DNA of 64,000 bases from Rusavskia elegans (Eukaryota > Ascomycota > Lecanoromycetes > Teloschistales > Teloschistaceae), in NCBI GenBank assembly GCA_011316305.1, contig SAUG01000018.1, forward strand, positions 1 through 64,000, in the 5' to 3' direction. Below are positions 1 through 8,972 of the stretch, piece after piece (positions within the stretch are counted from its first letter, which is position 1; each line of letters opens with the position of its first letter). The position numbers were made by a program, and so were the translations under genes. The notes below the pieces were generated by a model. The model worked only from the letters and a program-made list of their open reading frames with translations. It was not told the origin of the DNA and ran no database searches.

Positions 1-1277
1 GATGATAGTACATATAGGGGTTTTCATGACCAGCGTTGACTGATCTTTGTGTTATGTCCACTGCGGTGTGACTGACTTTGAATGTATGTCCGTTGGATGA
101 GGTGGAGCGCTGCCGAGTGAGGCTCTGGATTCTTGGCAAGGCTTGGGTGCGTGGGTTTATCGAGTTTGGGGTTTTTTGGGGGATGTGGTGGGAGTGTTGG
201 GTGAATGGAGTGCAGTGCATTGGATTTGGGGATCATGGTGGAGTGGATTGGATTTGGGGATCATGGTGGAGTGGATTGGAAGAGAGTGGCGATGTAAGGC
301 CGTTGATGGATGGTATGGAAGCTGCCGATGTGATGAGCAGCTAGGAAACGGATATGGTAGGAGAGGAATTCATTCATACATATTTATGGTTTTGCGATTG
401 AATAGTCGTTATCTTTCTCTTCATATCTTTGAAGCACATCATGTTCTCAGTGCTCAGTCGGTTTTGCCTCACTGTGCACTTTAAAGTTGCTCATACGAAC
501 GATACATTATCATTCATTGAACGTTGAGATCGTCCTGCATTGTGAATTAGAATGCTGCTTCTAGAGACAACTCCCCATTCTTAGTATATATCCTACCAAG
601 CAATTAGAAGCTTTCTAGATCTCCCTTTGAGAACTTTGATCTTACCATGCAAGCTCTTTCCTCTTACTCTCGCGCGAATTTTCCCCGTACATAGACGTCC
701 TTTAACTTTCATTCTTCGGGGTTGTCTTGGCGAAACAGCCTTCTAACTTCCATTTCCAGTTGCATATCAGCTAAGCTTCTTCTCGATGTCAAATTTGCTG
801 GTAAACTTACTCAGTCCGTTAGCGCTATCATTCTGCCAGACCCCTGAGGCCCTATATAGCGTCATCTGTGACGTTTCCTCGTTTGGTCAGTCTTAGCGTA
901 TAACCAATGTCATTTTCTTTCCATGTAGGCCCCGTTTTCCAGCTGGCCTTTCTTTCTTTTGAGGATGGCAGGAATACTTGCTTGTTTTTGTCTGGATCCT
1001 TTGCTGTGAGTCAGCGGCATCTTGCTTTCTTTGATAAAGAATGCAACAAGGATAGTTGTTCGAGGATAGTTGTTCGACCGTAAGCACGACAGATACTCTG
1101 CTCGTCATCTTTTCTGAAGCCCGACACGGTATTGCTTGTTGTCAGCACATCATTCTGTCGCGTTGCATAGCCTTGCTCTCACTTTTGGTTTCATGCATAT
1201 AAAGCAGCCCGTTGTGCGTGCAGTGATAGTGCCTTCTCCGCAAGTTCGACATACCTCTGACACCTCACCCCATCAAC
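1..1277. other. 5' flank, no confident gene
   Basis: I see no supportable gene here. The only clear structure is an exact 28-bp direct repeat in two copies at 221-248 and 249-276. The short reading frames across 78-484 run through that repeat and are G/W-rich, which is not convincing as protein. The last few hundred bases, which are pyrimidine-rich and AT-rich, probably hold the promoter and 5' leader of the gene starting at 1278. Confidence 0.5.
221..276. repeat. 28-bp tandem duplication
   Basis: Two identical 28-bp units, each starting TGGATTTGGGGATCATGG, lie end to end at 221-248 and 249-276. Perfect identity suggests a recent local duplication. No function is evident. Confidence 0.85.
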
Positions 1278-3668
1278 ATGCCCACCATGCCGTTCGCTCA
1301 TGGTCATCCTCAAGGCCAGACGGGTGGCCGCCAGCCCCTACCACATCCCATCTATCAACATCTGTCTGCCACAGCTGCACCAACTCGACAACAGCATTCC
1401 AATATTCCTACCAGCGATCGTCTTGCCGGCTGGATATATGTTTCACCGCTTGAGAGCAGACTGGGACTGGATAAGCTGCTATTGCCAGTAATCCAGGAAG
1501 TAAATCGAATGAGACTGGCATCATTGCTATTGAGAGCACCCACCATACCTTCAATTCAAGAATCTCGGGCGTCAGGTGACCTGCAAGGTACAGATCACAA
1601 TATCGATCTTGTATCCCTGGGAGGTGCACGGCTGAGGCGAGAGACTGGAGAGCAGAGCGCGTCCAATGCTGAAGAACGTCCTAATTCAACGAATCCACGC
1701 CAATCATCTCATTCGGCACCCACTAGTGTTCGAGCAGCTAGAGAAAGCCCTGCGTCTCAGCGACCTCGGGTGTTCTCAGAGCTGCAAGCATCCAGTAGCG
1801 CTCCGAGTGGTGGACCCATAAATGAGGTAGGGAGTGGTGTCTCGCGGAACCATGACTCTAACGAGCGATTAAAGCGACAAGTCGGTGAGGTAACCAAGGG
1901 GTTCGAGAACGGCAACAATTTGGCTGTTCATCGCCCAGATCCATCCGTGGCGATCGCTGACAAGGAGAAGAAAACCGGAGAACGCGAGTCTGATGATCAG
2001 GGTCCGCAGGCTTCTGCTCCTCGTCATACTCAGAGCGTTGACGCTGGGAAACCGGATGACTACCGGATCCTATCGTCGCCTCCAGCGGCGTTCGAGAACG
2101 GTCAGACCGAGAAGCATCAGAATGGAAGTTGCCCAAAGGATGTATCAGTCCAAGGGCAGCGGCCACTCCCACCAGCCGGATCGTCGAAAGATATAGCTGC
2201 ACAGCATGCTTCGCAAGGAGCTCCTATTTCGCGCCAGAGCTGCACAACAGAGCCTCCGAAAGTGATACTCCGAAGTCCTGCTCAGCCGGCACTTCCTTCC
2301 ACCGACGTCCCCTTGCCTCCACAAGCCACTCACGCACCAGCAAATAACCAAGTAAACTCATCAGCTGAACCAGGGTTGACCCATGATGAGATAAAGCGTG
2401 TCCTTGACGCTCTAAGACAACGTACCGGCGGATTGGAGCTTCCACCAGCATTGCAGGGCCGGTATAACTTCACTATCCATTTGATCCGAGAGGCTATGAT
2501 AGCGAAATCGCCAGCGAGACTTCCAAAGTCCCTGGCGTCAATCTGCCAAAGTTACGTCGACCGAATCCTAGCCGGAGAAGCGGCTGTGTACGCGAACGGG
2601 ACGAACCAAGCTCCGTATGATGTACGGATACAGGTTGGCCAGAAGCGGGTTGCCGAGGAGAGTGTAGGTGATGAGGCCGAGAAGCGTCGGAAGACTAATG
2701 GCCAGTCCCAGCATCCAGGATCAGGATCACCTGCCATGCCAACGGGGCCACTTGGACAGCTCGCGCCTAGACCATCCAACCCGCCACCTCACGGAGCACC
2801 GTCGATTGCAAATACCATGTCTCCAAGGCCGACTGGCTATTCACAGGGGCCGCAAGCCGATCCATTCGGCCAAGGGCCCGATAACGTATATCAACTAGGT
2901 GCAGCACCTCGGTATGGCGGAAATGCTGCTCCTGGGCATACCCATATAGCGTGGCGACAAGAGACCGGTAGCCTATACCACACCTCTTATGGCCATGAAT
3001 ACTCCGATAAGCCAGCGGGTGGCGGAACTTGGCCACAACCGCACATGGGTCTGCACAGCCAAATCTGCGGACACCAAGTGCCCTTCGTGCCACCCCGCCA
3101 GTCTGATGTTTATACGAGCGAGCACATGGAGAGACTGAATAGCAGAGGACTCTCAGAGACCGGTGCAGGATTTGGGTCGCCGTTTGCTTCAGGCCGGTTC
3201 CCACTAAGCTACAGTGTGCCTCTGAAGCGTAATCCGCCGAAGCCCAGCAAGGCTAGATCAAATAGCGTCTTGAAACCTCGCAAGAAGAAGGCTGCAGCTG
3301 CCGATACAGATCCAGATCCAGTCGATCCATCATTGGAGCAACAAGCTAGGCACATTAACGTAGTTCAAGCGACACCAGCAGCGACAAAAGGGCGCAAGCA
3401 GTCCGCAGCTGGACGGAAGCCTACCAGCAAAAAGGCAGCTGCTGGGGCTGATATCCTTCCAGCACAGCGTCTCGCAATAACGCCAGCCGCGCAAAATGAG
3501 AAAACCACGCCAGCGATGGGATCGTTTGCCTCTTCAATCCTGGACGAGCCAAATGCGGATGGACTCCCAGAGACGGCAGACCATAGAGCCCAGTCACAGT
3601 CATTGACGGAGCTTCTCGAGAACGAGGACGAAGAGGCTCGGATAGGCATGGTCGACTTCGGTAAATAG
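1278..3668 (+). CDS. Hypothetical low-complexity, probably nuclear protein
   Basis: An uninterrupted 796-codon frame starts at an ATG (1278) preceded by a pyrimidine-rich leader. I do not recognise the family. Most of the protein is rich in Ser, Pro, Gln and Gly and looks disordered. A compact, probably helical block of about 70 residues lies near 367-438, starting LTHDEIKRVLDALRQR and ending around AGEAAVYANG. It is followed by basic clusters (EKRRK near 467, KPRKKKAAA near 665, and a GRK/KKAAA-rich tract near 700-720) that resemble nuclear localisation or AT-hook-like sequence. The C-terminus is acidic and ends MVDFGK. A nuclear chromatin or transcription role is inference from composition only. 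An unrecognised intron in the N-terminal 100 residues cannot be excluded. Confidence 0.7.
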   Translation: MPTMPFAHGHPQGQTGGRQPLPHPIYQHLSATAAPTRQQHSNIPTSDRLAGWIYVSPLESRLGLDKLLLPVIQEVNRMRLASLLLRAPTIPSIQESRASGDLQGTDHNIDLVSLGGARLRRETGEQSASNAEERPNSTNPRQSSHSAPTSVRAARESPASQRPRVFSELQASSSAPSGGPINEVGSGVSRNHDSNERLKRQVGEVTKGFENGNNLAVHRPDPSVAIADKEKKTGERESDDQGPQASAPRHTQSVDAGKPDDYRILSSPPAAFENGQTEKHQNGSCPKDVSVQGQRPLPPAGSSKDIAAQHASQGAPISRQSCTTEPPKVILRSPAQPALPSTDVPLPPQATHAPANNQVNSSAEPGLTHDEIKRVLDALRQRTGGLELPPALQGRYNFTIHLIREAMIAKSPARLPKSLASICQSYVDRILAGEAAVYANGTNQAPYDVRIQVGQKRVAEESVGDEAEKRRKTNGQSQHPGSGSPAMPTGPLGQLAPRPSNPPPHGAPSIANTMSPRPTGYSQGPQADPFGQGPDNVYQLGAAPRYGGNAAPGHTHIAWRQETGSLYHTSYGHEYSDKPAGGGTWPQPHMGLHSQICGHQVPFVPPRQSDVYTSEHMERLNSRGLSETGAGFGSPFASGRFPLSYSVPLKRNPPKPSKARSNSVLKPRKKKAAAADTDPDPVDPSLEQQARHINVVQATPAATKGRKQSAAGRKPTSKKAAAGADILPAQRLAITPAAQNEKTTPAMGSFASSILDEPNADGLPETADHRAQSQSLTELLENEDEEARIGMVDFGK

Positions 3669-4687
3669 ATGCCACGTATTTTTTCCTTTTGAGGGGTGTT
3701 CTTCAATGGACATAAAAGATGTCTGTACTATGCGGCCCGGTGATGAAATTCGGGAGGCAGACGGGGTGTACTTCGGTTCAGGTGACCCATTCTCTTAAAC
3801 TTGTTCAACGGGTTGTGATATGGTAAAAGGCTTTTGAGTGTGTAAGGCGATACTTTCGTGCTCTTCATGGTATTTCGAAAGAAAACATAGCGTCCACCAA
3901 ATACGTGGTAGCGAAAAGGATACCCAGTACCAGAGACAGAAGCCTCTCAGTGCAGCATACCGAGCTCCTTTGAAGTAGCTAGAATAGCAATACAAATAGA
4001 AGAAGACTCGATCCTATTGAGAGATACTATTTAGATCCTTGTAAACTTGAACATGCTACGAGAAACTACGGGCATGATGAAGTGGAGTTTTGACACGTGA
4101 TGTGACAACCCTAGTCACGTGACAACTAGCTCTTTTATCTTTACGGCGCCCATGGCACCAGATGGCTTCGATCTTTCTTGGATCTTTTCAATTCAGTGCG
4201 CCTTCCCTTCCTCCCACCTTCCAAGCATATGCTGAATACGTCCGAGATTATACACCATAGATGGGTGGAGGAAAGCCCGCCGTTACAACTATCAGTGAAC
4301 GCTGGTCTTGCAAAGTCATGAGATATACAGGTCATATCGATTCGAATAGCAGCCCTAATTCTCAGAGTGGAGTGAAGGTGTCAAGACCTCGATCTTGTGT
4401 CTGCACGAGGGTGTGTGCGGTTGTATAACACTTATCCGTGCGATTTGTTGTGCTATCAGTTCGGGTGTGAGCCCGTGAGTTAGGCATTGGAGACTAGGTT
4501 AGTGTTGAACCAGAACAACGACTTTTGCTGCCTCCTTCCATCAAAACGATTGCAACATCTTTCGGGCATGTCTAAGATGAACGTCAAGCAGTGACAGTCA
4601 ATGTTCGACCACGATTTGCATCGATTCATTGTTGTTCTAATACCACGAGCGAGATAGCATTTGACTCCTTATTGGAATTAAATGGCT
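3669..4687. other. Convergent intergenic region
   Basis: This 1 kb stretch separates two genes that converge on it, so it should hold the 3' untranslated regions of both. No coding frame is convincing. It contains two CACGTG boxes, annotated separately. Confidence 0.5.
4094..4121. promoter_or_regulatory. Pair of CACGTG E-box motifs
   Basis: CACGTG occurs at 4094-4099 and again at 4116-4121, 22 bp apart (start to start). This is the binding core of fungal bHLH factors of the Cbf1/Pho4 type. Its place between two convergent genes is odd for a promoter and may point to an unrecognised transcript. Function is inference. Confidence 0.35.
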
Positions 4688-7600
4688 TCAATCTAGATCG
4701 TCTTCTTCCTTTTCCTTCTGCGTCCCTGATTCAGCTTTCTCCCTCCGCTCGACATCCCGATCAATCTTTGCGTACGCCCAGTCGAACCCCGGATATAAGA
4801 AGGGCCTCAGGTCAAATCGCTATTCGGGTTCGTCAGCCGGCCAAATTCGTATCCATTCCCCTGGGAGAGGTTCTACTCACGTTATCATCCGGTGAATATT
4901 GCTCCATATGCAGACTTGGCGTCAGGACCGTCATCTTATGCCTATTGATAGCATACTTCGTGAAAAAGAACTTCGTTTTCTCCGCGATTTGGCGTGGTGA
5001 GAGAGGCTGGTCTTTTGAGTTCTCGGCAGACTTCTGAGATCCCCAAGTGCTTAACAGCTTGCAGTAGGCGCCCCAGGGACCGAGCTTATCGTTCTTGCGT
5101 AGGCGGCCGAAGGTGCTGAGTTCGGCGTATGTTATGCCCATGTCTGCTTCTGTTGCATTATGTTAGACTCCAAACATTGTTCTCTTGTGTTAGTCTCTCT
5201 TTCTCTTTTTGTCTTTAGGGTGAAGGGGAGGAGAAAAATGCCATCTAGGATTTCAATCCACGATGTCACCCAAAGGCCCAGACTGGGGAGGCGGAAACAT
5301 GGAAAAGCTCTGGGGAGACGTACCGTCTGATTGAACGTAAGACGATGTGATGGGCTCAAGTTCTTATATGATTAGTGCTGTTCGATGGGTTGGGATACGG
5401 AGTACTTACCCGCGGTAGGAATTGCGGAGAGAAAGGTGGAAAGGATGGGCAGGTCGAAGCGAGTACTGGCGAAGTTTATAAATGCTTTCAAATCGGTCTT
5501 AGAAATTCCTCCAATAGGATTGACTAAATTTTCCCGTTAAGCCTGGACGGTATACCGATTTGCTAGAGGACTCACCGTCGGCGGAGCTACCTGCAGTTGA
5601 TTTCGGAGTCAGCACACTTGCAATACAATCGTCTTGTCTCATCCCATCTTAGCAGTGCATCCGATTGACGTTTCATTTAGGTCTCGAATGTCTAGCTTGC
5701 CAGGAATAGCTCCAAAAGTCGAGCTGGATTGAAGCAAAGGAGCTGGAAACTACTTACAATCGTATTTCGTGAGATACCCCCTTAAGGCCTCATCGACATT
5801 CTAAGTAGGTTCTGGAGTCAGCATGCCCTCTTGAGTAAGTGCTCGGAGTCGAGTTATGTCTTACGACTCGAGAGACAGAGTGTTTGGGAAAAGAGGTCAG
5901 AAATTGACTAACCGCTGATCCGAGGACAAGTAGAGACCCTCCACCTCTTCGACCCCGAAAGGTGGGCAGCAGTTGGGCAAACAGATAAGCGAGCACCATC
6001 CGACTGCGTGCTTGGATGTTCTGCAAGGCAAGGTTCTCGGCGAAGCTCCCTCCAGCGGACTTGAATCGGGGCATCCAATTGCTCCAGGAGAAAAACACCT
6101 TCACAATGGCCGTAGTGACGGTATCGATATCGATGTCGACATGGTATGCTCCGATATCATGGGCAAGGTCTTTCGCACGATTTCTTGTATCGGAAGAGGA
6201 ATTCTTAGAGCCCATATATGTCGTACAGAATATTCTATTCATCATTTCCTGTGGGGTTGCAGGTACCCAGCCGGAATCGTCAGTCTCAGCTGCTATTTTC
6301 CTTGCATCTTGCAAGACCTGCTCATTACCTTCTTCGATCGCGGAGACGACAAGCCGACACATCGAAAATACCATCACAGATGTCGCACAGGAATCGATTC
6401 CACCGGAAAGAGGGATGAAGAAGCCAGCGGCGTGGCATCTCCGCAGATAATCCCAAAGCCAACAAGCGCCTCCCAAAGCTATTTCATGCTCCGTTGCATG
6501 GTATTTGAGATCGATAGGTTCCGATTGGCCTTTTATCTGATAATCATGGTCCTCTACACGCTTAGAAAGCCGGACTTTGAGATTGATCCTTGGAAATTTC
6601 TGAGCATGTTGGGACTGTAAGCCTCTGCTGGGCGAACTGCGGAACGCCCGAACACTTTCAAGATCGATCGTCGCAGTCACGACTTCGACTTCATTCAGAG
6701 AGAATTGCGATCCACATGCCAGGATATCGCCATTGCATATGATCATGCTTGAACCGTCGTAGTAAACCCGCTCTCCATCACAGCCTGACTCGACGTATGT
6801 ATAAGAGAAAGATCCCAAGTAGAAAGGATGACGGAATAAGTCAACGTACCCTGTAATCGTGAGCGCGGAGCTTTTGCTGCAATTAGATTGCCGGAGGGGA
6901 ACGTACTTTCATGTTAGAATAGAGATAGATGCCTGCAGGAAATTCTAGAGTCAGCGTGTCTTGAGGCTATCCAGCGCAACTGTAACGAGAGTACTTGTAA
7001 AGCTGACATCATTCTATTTCGTTCTATGCCCAGGCTCCAAGACGGTAGGACAACTCCAAAGTCGAGCAGGATTGGGTAGACGGTGGTTCCGACGAGTGCT
7101 TACCTCCAGACTTCCTGGTCGCCTCAACTAGTACATCTTGGAGTCAGCATAGCTTTATTGCAAAATCCTGAGAGATGTCTTAAGAGGACGGATGGTACAC
7201 AATCAGGGTGTTGAATCATAACTCGACCAGCAGCAATGCATTAAAGGACGTGGAAACAATGCTAGATTGGCTTACTGATCAGATCCAATCGAGTCTTCAA
7301 CTTCCTTAGTTCAAAGTGTGAACCGCTTGAATTTGTGAAGATCTCCACCCCATCCAGACCCATTGGGCCATGGGGAGCTGCAGGTGTAAATAATTCTTCA
7401 CATGTTTCACACGCGAAGCATGTGTCGTTCGTTGAGATGATACCATCCCCGAAAGGCACCTCTGTTTGGCCGGTGATCTTCCCGACTATACTCTCCAGGT
7501 AGTAATCCTCAACATGTCCTGGCCGCATCCAGGGGGTGAAATACCGCATTTCTCGATAATTTCCGTCATTAGCCAGCCACATTTTGGGTCGCTGTAGCAG

Positions 7601-8442
7601 ATGCAAGGCTCAGCATTTGCGTTTTGGCCGTAAAGAAGAAATTAAGACACCTACAATCAGAATAATCTTGCGATTGTAAATTATGATGCGGCAGTTGTAT
7701 CTGACGTTTTTATGGCGTACAGGCATTCCGATATCAAGAACTATATCCTGGCATGCGTCATCGTTGATGATTGTTGCGAGAGCTTCCTTTGTGCGCGTCA
7801 GCATTTCCTTCGAAAGATTAAGGATAGTTGATAGACTGATGCCGATCGTATCCGTCAGAGGGTACAACATAATGAAAGTTTCTGACGGATATGGGAAAGT
7901 CCGAAAACACTCACCCAGGAGTGAAGGAATATATCGCCTTCTAGGAAATGGTCCAAGCATCCATATCCGGTGATTTCCAGCTAGAATCATCCGAAGTCAG
8001 CCAAGTAAATTTGGCCAAAGGATATGGTGTCAGAACTGCGAGCCTTGAACAAGGCCACAAGAGCTGCATGGGCGCAACCAAGAAAATTAGAAGACATGGG
8101 GGAAATACGGTAACATTCGATCAGTGAAGGTCACAGCCAAAACATCGGACTGCTCAGGCGAACAGTGAGACACAAGTTCAAGCATCAGATGGTGAAGTCT
8201 CTACATGCTTTCAACGTAACTCACAGACCGATCCATAAAAGAGCATACAACGACCTACCTCAGGCCCAACCCTCAAACTAGCACCGGCAGCCTTTGCTTT
8301 GCTAACGAGATTAGCTTATCTATTCCTCGAGAAGAGGACACCCGACATACACAACGCTCTCTTTGATCCTCCTTGCGTTGCCTGTGAAGTCAAGTGCCCA
8401 TTGATTGAGCGAGCAGCAGGCAAGGGTCACAAGGTGTGCCAT
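4688..8442 (-). CDS. QNS1: Glutamine-dependent NAD+ synthetase
   Basis: Catalyses the last step of NAD+ synthesis, amidating nicotinate adenine dinucleotide with glutamine as nitrogen donor. My spliced model gives 733 residues, close to the yeast enzyme. Exons (descending): 8442-8351, 8301-8259, 7980-7915, 7807-7655, 7591-7276, 7127-7104, 6932-6907, 6788-5913, 5800-5758, 5590-5576, 5523-5410, 5362-5324, 5143-4881, 4819-4688. The nitrilase-like glutaminase half shows [33 protein letters not shown], the lysine in [14 protein letters not shown], and the ETCEELFTP cysteine. The synthetase half shows the PP-loop [10 protein letters not shown], then NIQARSRM and [18 protein letters not shown]. The start (8442) gives [19 protein letters not shown], the family's usual N-terminus. 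Thirteen introns is far more than any neighbour; several are long and similar to each other. The frame is intact, so this is not a pseudogene. Confidence 0.93.
5591..5757 (-). repeat. Introner-like intron in QNS1 (copy 1)
   Basis: A 167-base phase-1 intron between the TKYD and SSAD codons of QNS1. It shares a block (CAATCC, GCTCGACTTTTGGAG, TCCT) with the intron at 6933-7103, and the end GCTGACTCCGAAAT...CTGCAG with several others. Confidence 0.5.
5801..5912 (-). repeat. Introner-like intron in QNS1 (copy 2)
   Basis: A 112-base phase-0 intron just before NVDEALRGY. Its 3' end, ATGCTGACTCCAGAACCTAC, closely matches the end of the 7128-7275 intron, and both carry a TCGAGT block about 50-90 bases earlier. 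Confidence 0.45.
6933..7103 (-). repeat. Introner-like intron in QNS1 (copy 3)
   Basis: A 171-base phase-1 intron, nearly the same length as the 5591-5757 intron and sharing its CAATCCTGCTCGACTTTGG block and its GCTGACTC...CTGCAG end. Confidence 0.5.
7128..7275 (-). repeat. Introner-like intron in QNS1 (copy 4)
   Basis: A 148-base phase-1 intron ending TATGCTGACTCCAAGATGTA(CTAG). It shares the extended branch-site block with copies 1-3. Only a 24-base exon separates it from copy 3. Confidence 0.45.
7808..7914 (-). repeat. QNS1 intron with perfect inverted repeat
   Basis: A 107-base intron holding a perfect 11-bp inverted repeat: TATCCGTCAGA at 7849-7859 pairs with 7881-7891 across a 21-base loop. 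This can form a strong hairpin in the pre-mRNA. Confidence 0.6.
7981..8258 (-). repeat. Longest QNS1 intron (possible introner-like copy)
   Basis: A 278-base phase-0 intron between RVGPE and LEITGYG. It ends GGCTGACTTCGGATGATTC(TAG), a variant of the branch-site block shared by the other long QNS1 introns. The remaining sequence is not obviously similar to them. Confidence 0.35.
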
Positions 8443-8972
8443 CTTAGACGCGGTTTGAGACAAAGGATATTGAGTATCAAGATGGCTTCGAGTAGGTGCA
8501 CTCGCTATGTGAGTTGATCCGTCCGGAGCCTCTACCGACACAGCGCTAACCTCTTCCAGACACCCCTTTAGGCCCCTATCTGCAACAGATCTTTTTTACA
8601 GCTCCCAGTTCAGATAGGTCAATCGTCGAGTAATCCCAGATACAGGATTAGTCGTATTAAATTGCTTTTTGTTTCCCTTGCTATCCTTCATGGTCTGCAC
8701 GAGATCGCGAGCTTTGGACATCTACAATCAACAGTACCTAGGCAAGAACGAAACCAATTTCCATATTTTCCTACATGCTCTCCTAAACACATACCGAGTG
8801 TCCTAAGAGTACTATGCCCAGCCGTACAAATAATATGACATTTCTGGAAGAAAATGTAGAAGATGGTATCAAAATTCAGAGGCCTGAGCCCCTCTCCAGG
8901 TCTTCTCAGCTCGACTCCTTTCCTCCCTCCAACAGGCATGGAAATTCGACGTATCATTGTAGCAAGCAAGCA
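8443..8972. other. QNS1 promoter and CTR9 3' region
   Basis: This 530-bp gap lies between two minus-strand genes arranged head to tail. It should hold the QNS1 promoter and leader nearest 8443 and the CTR9 3' untranslated region nearest 8972. I see no other gene. Confidence 0.5.

Noticed and set aside
4591..5037. Plus-strand frame of 148 codons
   Set aside because: It lies opposite the last exons of QNS1, whose conserved residues are read on the minus strand.
6016..6620. Plus-strand frames of 144-215 codons
   Set aside because: They are antisense to the large QNS1 exon with the PP-loop; no independent protein features.
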